A program made the translations under genes and the position numbers. DNA of 64,000 bases from NCBI GenBank assembly GCA_036023115.1, contig JAYKKT010000089.1, positions 10,194,001-10,258,000 on the forward strand. The letters run 5' to 3'. Of the stretch, positions 11,018 through 22,911 are shown piece by piece; position 1 is the stretch's first letter, and the number at the start of each line of letters is the position of its first letter. Under the pieces are notes generated by a model. The model had not been told where the DNA came from and ran no database searches. It saw nothing but the letters and a program-made list of their open reading frames with translations. The stretch is from Brasenia schreberi. Its lineage: Eukaryota; Streptophyta; Magnoliopsida; Nymphaeales; Cabombaceae.

Positions 11018-14000
11018 ATGGGGGTGGTGAAATTAGCGATTGGGGATGCAGTGCTTACCTTCTTGTGGGTGTTCTGCATATCTACTCTGGGACCCCTGAC
11101 TTCCGCTGTATCCTCCTACCTGAAAATCCAGCCCGCAATTACTTTGCTTGTTACCACCAGCCTTGTCTTCACCTTCCTCTTGATCTTCACAACCATCGGC
11201 CAAGTACTTGGGGGTTCCAATTTCAACCCGACGGCCACCGTGTCCTTCTATGTAGCCGGTTTCGGCCGCAGCGGCCTCTTTTCTATGGCCATCCGTTTTC
11301 CGGCGCAGGTATAATCAAGGTTTCAACAAACTGGTTCTTCACTTTCTGGAGATTCCCTTCTCTTTAGCTTTCTGTATTTCTCTTGTTTTGGTCTGTTGCA
11401 GGCAATTGGTGCAGTTGGGGGTGCCCTGGCCATCAAGGAATTCATGCCCGTTCAGTACAAGCACATGCTCGTTGGGCCGTCGTTGAAGGTGGATCTGCAC
11501 ACGGGGGCGATTGCTGAAGGAGTCTTGACCTTCATTATCAGCTTTGCTGTCCTCTTCATCATCATCGGAGGGCCCAAGAGTGCCATTCTCAAGACGTGGA
11601 TGATCTCCATAACAACCATAACGCTCGTTATTAACGGATCGCGCTATACCGGACCTTCCATGAACCCAGCTAATATTATCAAAACCTCTACTCCCTTTTC
11701 GTGCTGTTGCTAACTCTTTTTTTGTTGTCGTTCTACTTAGTTCTTGCCTCATCAGCTCCGTGAACCGCAAAATAAGTCATATCATGTATTCTTAGTGAGT
11801 TTCTTACACTTCGGATTAAGTCGTAGTGTTGTTGGATGTCTCATTGTCTAATATCATGCTCATTTGCAGTCAGTGTCATTGATATCAGCTTGTGTGTCTC
11901 ACGGTTTTCCTGTTAAGAGTAATTTATGGACAGCAGGGTGCCTACGCAATTCCTTGTTTTTATCCACCGACAAGTTCCCACACTTTCTACAGACAATATA
12001 TCATTTACAAAAGCACAAAGGTTCCGTCTTGAATGTGCTTTGTTAGTTCATTCATAACAAATAAAGAGGTGAGGTTAGTGCTATCTGTTATTTTAATCGT
12101 ATACTACCATCAAAGAAATGGTTGTCCCTTTATGAGTCTTAACATGTGCTGCCATTACACATGTCTTTTTTAAGATGTACATTGAAATATTCTTCTCCAA
12201 GATTATTCAGAAAATCTTTGGTACTTTTGTCATAAGCACTGAATACCATATCATGGTTCTTCTAACCAAATCTGTTCTTTATTCAGTTAATAGTTCTTTC
12301 TTCTCGTGGTTTTATAGTATGTCTCATTAACGTGATGCCCCTATTATTGGTATAGATTTCTACGTATGAAATTAGATATGACTGTACTCTTATTCTTCAT
12401 CTTCGTGTTCTTCCATGTTAAATGACTTTGCAAGCCAAGTGATGACTCTTTTCTAATAATTTTCATATTTATATAGGAACATAGTCGACCCCTCGACTAT
12501 AGGTTTAATAAGTTGAAGAGTCTCTTTCACTTCATTCTTTTAATTGTGCTAGTAAGTAGCATGATATATGTATGCCCTATGTTGGCCAACTTTTTAAAGC
12601 TAATTTGAACACTTAGCATTCCCATGAAAAGCTCATGAAAGCAAATTTTCCATCTTATCCTGATACTCTCGCTTCTCACGAGAAGGTTCTCCTTTTGGAC
12701 GATAGTTGTAGCCAGTGATTCTCTTAGGGATATATCTAACTTGAGCGAGGGTCTTTGGCTTTCTTATCACTTTGTTCTCTTTTACCTTCTTTCTCATCAA
12801 CAAACTGCACCTTGTGATCCCTAAACATGGCTGCAAATCCAAACCTCCCTTGGTTTTGAATAGTGTTGCATTAATATTACATTTGGTACGGAAATTGGGA
12901 GGCCACTGCCATCTATTGGAATGTTGTAGAGATGTCCGCTCTGTGGTATGCAATAAGCCCACTGTGTTAGCCTGCTTCCAATCCTGTAACAAAGTTTCAG
13001 CATGGTGTATAATGGTATTTGGTGTAAGGTGCTGTTGTTCCCATATACTACAATTGTGCGCATGCCAAATGCTCCAAACAACACAACACAAGAGGGGAAC
13101 CTGATCGTCTGTACTACTTCCCAAGATTCTGTTTGAAAGATCAGTAAGAGTATGGAGGGTGGGATTTAATCTGGGGATCTCCCAACGAGCTTGAGCCTTT
13201 GTTCATTCCATGAATGCATGATCATGATATTCAAGAGCATTACAGATTGGGAAATTGGGAGAAATCTGAACTCCTCTCTGTACTAGTCAACCTTGACTAG
13301 GAAGTATATTGTGAATAAGGTGCCATGTAGAGTTAGTTACCTTCACTGGAGTTGAAATTTCTATTACATTTCCAAAATCGCCAGATAAACTAGATGGTTC
13401 AATATTAGAAACTGCGGTAGATGCTATTCTATACCCAGATATGACAGTGTAAATAGTTGTGGCTGTTCAATGCCAAATGAGTTGGTCTAGAATGTCTATT
13501 GTGCACAAGGGTATAGAGAACTAAAGTCAGCTCATCTTCTTGAAGGTGAAGTGCACTTTGTCTACATTCCATCTCTGCTGGCCTTCTAGAAAAGATTGCC
13601 CGGATTGGTTGCTCACTATTAGAAGAAACCCGAAAATCAGATGTGGGTTCACTGCCAGTGCATACGGTATGCAACATTCATCTTTGTCCCCTACCAGAAA
13701 TAGTTCATCTCTTCTGGGTTTGATCACATAAGGAAGTAGGAAGCATGAAGAAATTCATGCAATATATGGGTAATGTCTGCATTATTTAACAAAATTTCCT
13801 TCCCGACACAAGATAGAATCGATTCTTCCAGCTGTTTATCTTCAAGGAAGGACAAACCTTTAAGAAACTAAATACTTGTCATCGATTCTTTCCCACCTAT
13901 GGTAGTCTTAGGTATCAACCATTGCCAATTGGCTTCCTCACCTCTAGGATGTTGTCCATTGACTTTCTGGTATTAGCACCTGTGTTTGAGCTGAAATAGA

Positions 14001-17000
14001 TAGCTGGCTTATGGAAGTTGATTGCTAAGCCCGAGGCACTCCTGTAGTTGTGTAGGAGCTCTTATATACATCTTACTTGTCATTTTCCCTGAAGAAGAAG
14101 CAATCATCGATGAATAGAAGATGGGAGATACTAGGGCCTGGATACTTGCCCTGTATCCATGGACGGTGGATCAGACCTTGAGCTTCTGGGTAATCGAATA
14201 TCAAGCAAACCTTCAGCACAAAGAATACAGAGGGAGGCCCTGTGGAAGCCCCCTCTAAGGAATAATTCGCCCATTTAGCTGACCACAGTGATACAAGTGT
14301 CTGGCCAATTTGATCCAGAGCATAATAAATGTAGCCAATTCGCATGAAAACCCAACCTCATCAAGATGTGTTCAAGGAAGTTCCATGGGACCTGATTGAA
14401 TGCTTTACTGGTATCAATTTTAAGGCAACTTCACTATTATTACCTGTTCTTTTGTATTCATGTGGAGTTTGAAGGCTATTATTACATTGTCCATGATGAG
14501 CTGACACAAAAAGAAAACTGATTGGGTGGGAGAAATGTTTCTGGGAAGCGGAGGGTTTAGCAGATTTGCCGTCACTTTCGCCACGATCTTTTATGCGATT
14601 TTACATGGGGATATTGGTCACAAGTCCCGCAAGGAGGTTGTCTGGTCCTTCTTAAGGATAAGCTTAATAATAGTGTTGAGATTGTTGGGAACTGAACTAA
14701 TCCATGTCATATAGATATGGGTACGGGTGCAGGACACAATAATTTTGAAAATTGTCAGGTGCAGGGACATGGCAGGATATATATGGCCATTAAAAAATAT
14801 ATATTGAATAGAAGTACGAATAATATATATAATGTTTTCCAAATATATGTATAGAAATAGTTTTGTAAGAAAAATATCCAATAATTATTGCTATTGTACT
14901 ATATGTATTTGTACGATTCTTCTGTCACCTACTTCTATTCTCTCTTCACTTGTCTGCCCTCTCTCCTTTCTTTCCACATTCTTCCTGTTTCTCTCTCCCT
15001 CGTCTATTCACCCACATCATCTGTCGACAATGATAAATCTCAAAGTTTTTCTTTATTGCATAAGTAGAGACTCAAAACCATGTTTTTGGTGAAAAATAAC
15101 CCTGGACACATTGACCGTGCTAGATGTGCTTATCTGACAACTTTGGAGCGTCAGTTTGTAGACATGGTGCCAGTGTTGGCGTTGAGTGTCTGACACTGGT
15201 GCAACACCCTCGTAGAAGTGTCTATGTGACATAGGTAAGATCTTCAATGTGGTGTCTGTGATTGCCTGTTCTTTTGCAACTCAACCTTTGAGACAACTTC
15301 CCTGGCTTCTAAACCTGCGTTAAGGTGTCTTGCATGGTCTCAAAGTCTATCTGTTTGTCTGTAAGGATTTCTCCAACCGGGCACGTCATAGTTGATGTTA
15401 AATGCTGGTGAGGTCGTGATAGGGATAATCAGATCGCCTTCTTCATTGTGTAGGAGATGTAGTCAGCTAAGATCAGGTCTCCATGTTGAGCAGAATACTT
15501 CAACAACGTGAAGAGATGCTTGCATACAGCAAGCGGAAGCTAGCATATTACAAGAAATAGACCAAGGAATAAATGCCAGAGTAGTTGCAACAACTTACCT
15601 ACCTGCCATTGTTGAGAGTCCAGGTAGATTCGTTGTGTTCTCATCTGCCACCAACTAACGCCATATCAGCTCCTGCCTCAGCTTGTTCATTTCAATCTTC
15701 TCAATTCTTCCCGAGTCTCAACTGGGCCCAGGCTGATGACCCATAGCAGTTGAGTGAAAAACCTCTGTCCAGGTACGAGGATTGCCACTCTGCGATTTGG
15801 GAAAAGCAAAAAAACCCTGGGTTAACCCCAGGATCTTCTTTTCCTTTTCCAGAGATAGAGTAAAGAGCAGATTATAGGCCCCCAAGAAGGACCCGGTATA
15901 CATGCTTATTTAGTATAGTGACCGACTAATGTCTTGGGTGGCTTTACCCTCTTTCTTTTTTATCAGAAGATCTTAATTATGTTAGATGCATCAAGAACGA
16001 GGATGGAAAAATTCTAGTGGCAAATGATGATATAAGAAATAGATGGAAAAACTATTTTTATAAGTTTTTTAATGAAAATAAAGATGTTAGTATTAGTTTA
16101 GGAGAGTTAGCCAAATCAGAAAAGTATATAAACCACAATTTCTACCAACGTATTCAAAAGAATGAAGTCAAAGAGGCTCTTAAACATATGAAGGGTGGTA
16201 AATCGGTAGGACCATATAGAAGTTTGGAAAATACTAGGAGAAAAGGGAATCATTTGGCTCACAAGACTACTTAATGAAATATGGAAAAACCAAAAGATCC
16301 CGAGGAATGGAGACCAAGTACACTTATACCCATATATAAGAACAAGGGAGACATTCAAAATTGTGTGAATTATCGAGGTATCAAGTTAATGAGCCATACT
16401 ATGAAATTGTGGGAAAGAATTATCGAACGTAGGTTAAGACAAGTATCAAGTACAACAGAGAACCAATTTGGATTCATGTCAGGCAGATCTACTGTTGAAG
16501 TGATTCACCTTTTGAGACGTCTTATGGAACATTTTAGAGCAAAAAAGAAAGACCTTCACATGATATTTATTGATCTAGAAAAAATTTATGATAGGGTACC
16601 GAGGGAGGTTCTTTGGAGAACTTTGGTAAAAAGAGGTATCCCATTGACATACATTAACCTTATTAGAGACATGTATGATGGTGCAAAAACATGTGTGAGA
16701 ACTCATGAAGGAATGACAAACTTCTTTGAAGTTAATATTGGGTTACATCAAGGATCAACTTTAAGTCCATATTTATTTATAATGGTGAATGATGAGTTAA
16801 CAAAACATATTCAAGATGAAGTACCTTGGTGTATGTTATTTACAGATGACATTCTATTAGTGGAGGAGTCTAAGGAAAAAGTTAATAGAAAATTGGAACT
16901 ATGGAGAGAAACATTAGAAAGCAAAGGCCTCCGACTTAGTAGAACAAAGACAAAATACATGAAATGTAAGTTTGATCATTTGGTTACCTCAGAGGACATG

Positions 17001-19437
17001 GAAATTAAAATTGGCACACATTGCATCCCCAAAAGGAAAGTTTTAAATACCTAGGGTCAATTTTTCAGAGTGATGGAATTGATGGAGATGTTACGCATAG
17101 AATTAATGCTGGATGGTTAAAATGGAGAGGAGCATCAGGTATTCTTTGTGATTAGAAGATACCATTAAAGTTAAAAGGGAAATATTATAGAGCAGCAATT
17201 AGGCCTGCCATGTTTTATGGTTCTGAGTGTTGGGCAGTTAATCATCAACATGTACAAAAGATGTCTGTGGCAAAAATGAAGATGTTGAGATGAATGAGTG
17301 GTTATACAAGAAAAGACCATATACATAATGAGGTTATTAGAAACAAATTAGGAGTGACACCAATAGAGGATAAAATGAGAGATATCGTTTAAGATGGTTT
17401 GGACATATAGAAAGAAGAACTTTTAAGAAGGTATGAAAAACTAAATTTGGAAAGTATTAAAAGAGCTAGAGGACGACCACAAAAGTGTGTGAAAGAAACA
17501 ATAAAGAATGATCTAGCTTATTGTGAGTTAACTGCTAACATGGCACACGATAGGGATCTGTGGAAAAAAGGAATCCATGTAGCCGACCCCATCTAGTATG
17601 GGAAAAGGCTTAGTTGTTGTTGTAGTAGTTGTTGTTTGTAGATTTATTATTTCCTGTTAGTAATAGTCATCAATCTTTAAATTGTGATTGCTTAGTAACC
17701 GATTATGTGGCTAATTAAATGTATAATTGCTAGTGCTTAATGCGACATGTTATTTATATGTACATGCATGTGTGTGTGTGTGTGATGATTCTAGTGTCAT
17801 TGACCCTTGTCTTAGAAATGGTAATGAGCTTTTAAGATTTTAACTGCATATATAATTTTGACACCATTAATTTTGTCTAAATCTGTTGTGTCAATAGATT
17901 AATCATGTGAACAGAATTTTATAAAGATCTAGATGCAAAATAGCATTGACTGTTTGAGGGGAACTTCTTTTTGGGGATAAGTGGCTAGGGATTGTAGTGG
18001 ATCAGGATGGTTCTGGTTATAAAAAATGACTCCCAATCCAGAAACTTTCAGAATGTCATAGAGTTGTACAGCTGATGCACTTGGGCTTGAACTAGTAGAA
18101 GAGTGGTGCTCCACTGTCATTCACGTCCACTGGAAACATTATTGACCTTTTTGATTGGTGAAGCAGAGCCATAAATGCATTACTCTTCATTTTCATTGGA
18201 TTCTGACAATTCAACAGATATTTTATAAGAAACAATCGTGCTAAATGTGTTTTGCCTGATAGAAAACTGTGTTTGCATATTGCAATATGTCATAGGTTTT
18301 AATCTTTTGAAAATTCAAGGTTGTCATTAGAATAATATATGTATATAGGAAAAGAAAACAGTTATCATGTTATCAGTACATTTTCTTTTTCTATTTTACA
18401 GGTGGTAAAATTTACCACAAATTTGAGAAATGGTACGATGATTTGATTTATTTATGGCAACCAAACCCTGGGAAGTTTGTTCATCTCAATTAGTTCTTTG
18501 ATACGTCTTGAAAGTGCAGCTACTTTGTGTTCCACTTGTTTTGATAAAATTTATAAAATGACCATGTTATCAGTATTCAGTACACATCCTACTTAAAATC
18601 TTCAACCTGTGCATAAAACTGCCATTTTCTTTATCGTGTGGAACAGATGTGCTGAGTTATTCTTTTAAGAAATTGATTTATTTATTTGTTCTATTTGTCT
18701 TTAATATTCTATGATTGGAAACATGACATCGCTTTCCTGGAGTAACTGCTAATATGGCACAAGATCAAGCTCTATGGCATCAAAGAATCCATTGTAGCTG
18801 ATCCACCTAGTGTGGAGAAAAGCCTTGGTTGTTGTTAGTGTTGTTTTTAATATTCTATGACCTTCTTCTCTGCTGTATCTTTCGTTTTATTAGTTCACTA
18901 TTCCTGTGTTACGTGGGTCAGTTAGGCTACCTAAAGCTTTAAGGTCCATCTTGTTAGGGGGTGATCTCATTCGATCTTCATCTTGCTAGAGATTTTTAAT
19001 GGGACATATTAGAGTGATTGTGACTACTGTGCACCTTCATTTCTTAAACAGATGTCCAGGACATTGCACTTTGCCTGTGTCTGTAGCATTTTCATGAAAC
19101 TATTCTGTACCTCCACCTTTCTAGAGATCTCCATTTTAATATTAGAAAGTGTGGCTGCACGGTTCATCTATATCTCTTAAATTGTACCTCAGAGTTGGAC
19201 TTTGTTTTATGTGAGCATCGTGGCTATGAGCCTCTTTGTATATTATGTTGATAAGATGCAGTATCAAAGCAGCTCCTCTTGATGCAGGCATATGGTTGGG
19301 GGTACACCAAGAACCTTCATAACACATGGGAGCACTTCTACGTCTACTGGGTCTGTCCTTTCATTGGGGCAATCGTGGCGGCTTGGTTTTTCCGGCTCTT
19401 ATTCTCTCCTCCAAAGCAAAATTTAAAAACAGAGTAA
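11018..19437 (+). CDS. SIP1: small basic intrinsic protein, SIP1-type aquaporin
   Basis: Three exons, 11018-11308, 11402-11674 and 19288-19437, give 237 residues, the normal SIP1 length. Key motifs: [12 protein letters not shown] at the start, NPT at residues 70-72 replacing the first NPA (diagnostic of SIP1), FPAQ at 94-97, [25 protein letters not shown] with NPA at 185-187, and [22 protein letters not shown] in the last membrane segment, ending LKTE. Family knowledge: SIP1 proteins are six-helix ER aquaporins. Intron 1 (93 bp) is canonical GT..AG. Intron 2 is 7.6 kb, filled with L1 and RTE LINE debris, and its donor at the conserved site (AAT|ATTATC, from 11675) is AT instead of GT although the acceptor is CAG; the next in-frame stop is at 11711-11713. 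No other donor nearby keeps the frame. The coding exons are otherwise intact. Identity is certain; function is uncertain because of the donor. Confidence 0.93.
12027..12620 (-). mobile_element. old, strongly diverged RTE LINE fragment
   Basis: The segment follows the minus-strand reverse transcriptase part of the RTE copies at 4557-7092 and 19518-21590 word for word in order (for example GTCTCATTAACGTGATGCC, GCCAAGTGATGACTC, CTTCATTCTTTTAATTG) but with many substitutions. It belongs to an older burst or another subfamily. It lies in SIP1 intron 2. Confidence 0.65.
12633..14700 (-). mobile_element. L1-type LINE, degenerate reverse transcriptase to C-terminus
   Basis: Reading the minus strand from 14700: a frame with PISPCKIA and ISPTQSVF, then [28 protein letters not shown], a GLPQG-like box, [19 protein letters not shown] (the FADD catalytic box, here FIDD), and near 13100-12640 [19 protein letters not shown], typical of the C-terminal region of plant L1 elements. 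Several frameshifts and stops break it. It is a 5'-truncated dead copy in SIP1 intron 2, from a different LINE clade than the RTE elements around it. Confidence 0.8.
14701..15963. other. SIP1 intron 2 sequence, nothing recognised
   Basis: It contains TA-rich and CT-rich patches (about 14780-15010) and no convincing coding similarity in any frame. It separates the L1 and RTE insertions. Confidence 0.3.
15964..17640 (+). mobile_element. RTE LINE, best-preserved copy (reverse transcriptase to 3' end)
   Basis: A 257-codon frame at 16281-17054 plus flanking frames encode the RTE reverse transcriptase: MPEEWR-like start, [70 protein letters not shown] and the catalytic box CMLFTDDI (usual FADD). 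Then come a C-terminal region and the 3' end CCGACCCCATCTAGTATGGG..AAGGCTTAG with a TTG/TAG tail. The 5' end (apurinic endonuclease) is missing, and frameshifts near 16230 and 17050 plus internal stops make it inactive. It lies in sense orientation inside SIP1 intron 2. Confidence 0.9.
18741..18840 (+). mobile_element. RTE LINE 3' end fragment, diverged
   Basis: The stretch GTAACTGCTAATATGGCAC through AAGCCTTGGTTGTTGTTAG matches the last ~100 bases of the copy ending at 17640, with more changes. It lies in SIP1 intron 2. Confidence 0.65.
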
Positions 19438-19517
19438 GCCCAAATGCTAAATGCATTTGTATTACTTCTAAAAGCGGTAGAAGTATGCTCAGGTGATTAA
19501 TTTAACATTGTGATAAA

Positions 19518-21590
19518 CAACAACTAAGCCTTTTCCCATACTATAAACTAGATCATTCTTTATTATTTCTTTTGACACTTTTGTGGTTGTCATCTCTCTT
19601 TTAACATTTTCTCAATTTAGTTTTTCATATCTTCTTACGGGAGCATCCTTGGGTCGTCTTTTTATGTGGTCAAATGTTAAACGATTTTATCTCATTTCAT
19701 CCTCTATTGGTGCTACTCCCAATGTGTTTCTAATAACTTCATTATGTATACGGTCTTTCCTTTTGTGACCGTTCATCCCATCTCAACATCTATATTTTTG
19801 TTATAGACGTTTTTTGCACATGTTGATGATTAATTACCCAACACTAAGAACCATAAGATATAGCAGGTCTAATTGCTGCTTTATAATATTTATCTTTCAA
19901 CTTTAATGGTATCTTCTTGTTGCATGGAATACCTTATGCCCCTCTCCATTTTAACCAACCGACATTAATTCTATGTGTAACATCTCCATCAACTTTTCCA
20001 TCACTTTGAAAAATTGATCCTAAGTATTTAAAACTTTTCTTTTGAGGGATGCAATGTGTATCGATCAATCTTAATTTTTGTCCTCTGAAATACCCAAATA
20101 ATCAAACTTACATTCCATATATTATGTCTTTGTTCTATTAAGTCAGAAGTTTTTAATTTCTAACGTTTCTCTCCTTAGTTCTAATTTTCTATCAACTTTT
20201 TTCTTATACTCATCTACTAATATAATGTATGTACAAATAACATACACCAAGGTACTTCATTTTGAATATATTTTGTTAACTCATCAATAACTAATATAAA
20301 TAAATATGGACTTAAAGTTGATCCTTGATGTAACCCAATCTTAACTTAAAAAGAGTGTCGTTCCTTCATTAATCTTCACGCATGTTTTTGCGCCATCGTA
20401 TATATCTCTTATAAGATTTATGTATATTGATGGGATACTTCTCTTTTTTAATGTTCTCCAAAAAAAACATCTCTTAGACACCTATCGTAAGTTTTTTATA
20501 GATTAATAAATAGCTTGTGAAGATTCTTTTTGCTCTTAAATGTTCCATAAGACGTCTCAATAGGTGAATCGCTTCAATAGTAGATCTATATGGCATGAAT
20601 CTGAATTGGTTCTTTGTTGTATTCGATACTTGTCTTTAACCTACATTTGATAATTATTTCCCATAATTTTATAGCATAGCTCATTAACTTAATATTTGAT
20701 AATTCACATGATTTTGAATGTCTCCCTTGTTTTTGTATATGGGTATAAGTATACTCACTCTCCATTCCTCGGACATCTTTTGGTTTTTTTTATATTTTAT
20801 TAAATAGTCTTTTGAGCTAAGTGATTCCTTTCTCTCCTAGGATTTTTCAAACTTCTATAGGAATATTGCATGGTCCTACAAATTTACTACCTTTAATATG
20901 TTTAACAGTATCTTTGACTTCATTTATTTAAATATGCTGATAAAAATTATAGTTTATATATTTTTCTAATTTGGCCAACTCTCGTAAGCTAATATTATCA
21001 TCTACCATATGTATTTTCATTAAAAAACTTATAGAAATAATTTTTTTGTGTATTTTTTATATCATCATTTGCCATTACAATATTCTCATACTCATCATTG
21101 ATGCATCTAATCTAATAAAAGTAAGATCCTTAGTTTTCTTACCTCTAACCTTACTTGTCATAAAAATATCTCTTTTACTCTTTTTATTTAAACTTTTATA
21201 TAAATCCTTCCAAATTTTGGTTTTTTTTCACTAAGAGTATTTTTTGCTTTTTTCTTTACTTATAAGCGTCTCAAGTTTTATTAGTCTTCTTAGCACAATG
21301 TTACAAGATTAACTCCTTTACACACACTCGTCTATGATGTGAGAACCCTCTCAATAATTGATTCACTACATCCGGTTGAAGATGGAAAAGTTTTTGCTTA
21401 CTTTTCACTGGATTTGAGCTTTACAATGTGTCGTTAAGATGGAATGCTCAAACACAATACTCATAATTTGTAGAATTCATAGTAGATAAGTCCGACAAAG
21501 TTTTGTGCCGGTTGTCGAAAGCCTAAAGCAACCCTCCTTTATTCGGGTTTGAGACCGAACATGAAAGAGTAATCCCTTACATGAGCGAAG
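19518..21590 (-). mobile_element. RTE LINE with both ends, inserted 65 bp after the SIP1 stop
   Basis: A 2.07 kb minus-strand RTE copy between near-identical 16-mers: TTAACATTGTGATAAA (19502-19517) and TTAATATTGTGATAAA (21591-21606). The left end is the 3' terminus with TTG repeats. Reverse transcriptase remnants run from about 20250 to 20950, all broken by stops. The right end (about 21462-21590) is the 5' module also found in the short element at 7734-7948. The endonuclease region is absent, so this is an internally deleted but end-complete unit. Its position implies that the SIP1 3' UTR and poly(A) site fall within or were displaced by it. Confidence 0.85.
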
Positions 21591-21606
21591 TTAATATTGT
21601 GATAAA

Positions 21607-22911
21607 TGTAGCAGCAAAAGTTATATTCTTTTCCTTTCACAATAATACATTGGATGATTCGAAATGGGAAGATCTTGTTGTCATGAATGCCACAATTCCC
21701 TTATTTTCTGTGCATGCGCATGTGTATATACATATTCTTGGATGCATGGGGGCAAGCAACATGCAACCATTAACCATTAAGCTAAAGAGAGATCAAAGCA
21801 AAGGTGAGTTTTATTAACACCTGTTGGAGCACCTCATCATGTACCGAGGTGTGGCATCGACCTAGGTCCAATACTAGTAGAACCCCCTGCGCCGCAATTG
21901 CTGTTTCTAAAATGGCATTTTTTGCTCTCCTGCCTGCGGAGACAGAGCGCACGTATTCCAGGTTTGGGGAAAACTCTTGGCGAGAGTTACAAGGATACTC
22001 GTTAATAGCATGCCCAAGGCAAAAAGCTCAATCTTCATCTCCAAGGCATGGTTTCTTCTATGAGGGTAAAGCTCGCACGAGGCACAGTCCCTCCACTCGT
22101 CCCAGAGATTCAAAAATCTCTGCACTACATGGATGAAGAGAGCCAATTGGGAGGCAAATCATCAGCTTAACTTTCTACTTGGCAACTCCTCTAAGACCAG
22201 ATTTATCAGTATCCTAGAATGACCAACACATCCATACAACTCAAACCTTTTTACTACTAATGGCGTATCTCAACCGAATTTGACAAAATCAGCTAGCTGT
22301 TTGAACGAGTAGCTTTAAGAGATGGGACATCTAAAAGCCTTGAGGTGATCCTTTCATTGAGAAAGAAGACACTCGGAGATCAGAGAAAAATGAGCGAAAT
22401 AGCAAAGGGGAGGCAGTTCGTGCAAGATGAATTTTGAGAGCAGTTTCATAGCATGAACAGTCTCCTCTAAATATGATCAACTTTAATGTTAAGACATGTT
22501 TGAAATATGAAAGCCACAGGACTCTTAATAAAAAAAAAACATTAACAAAATTAAATTAAACGGATCATGTCAACATGTGGAACCCACAGGCCAAGTTTCT
22601 TGACAATCGGATCTTCGGATTCCTCCAGCTGAACCTAAATGGTCTTTAAGTTTCAAATAAAACTAAGGTGACAGACTTGGTTGCGCAGAAGAAACAAACA
22701 CCAGAGACATTGTAATAATCTAATAAAGGAAATCGAAAACTTATCCCACAATATCACAAGACTCTGAAGTCCTTGTCATAAGGAAAACTGGTAAATAAGC
22801 ACAAAAGCAAGCGCGGAGTCCTCAATAATCTCCCCAACAAAAATCAAGTCCACAGAAACGGGCCCCTCATATAGCACAGCGAAGCAGATCTTGGAGTGAG
22901 GTACGCATGCA
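21607..22911. other. SIP1-AKR2 convergent intergenic region
   Basis: No gene is recognised. Open frames at 21804-22136 (+) and 21907-22146 (-) overlap each other and show no known motif. The right end (about 22700-22911) must include the AKR2 3' UTR; no canonical AATAAA on the minus strand stands out. Confidence 0.3.

Noticed and set aside
11701..11706. GT at 11701 as alternative SIP1 intron 2 donor
   Set aside because: Joining it to 19288 shifts the frame and destroys the conserved last helix.
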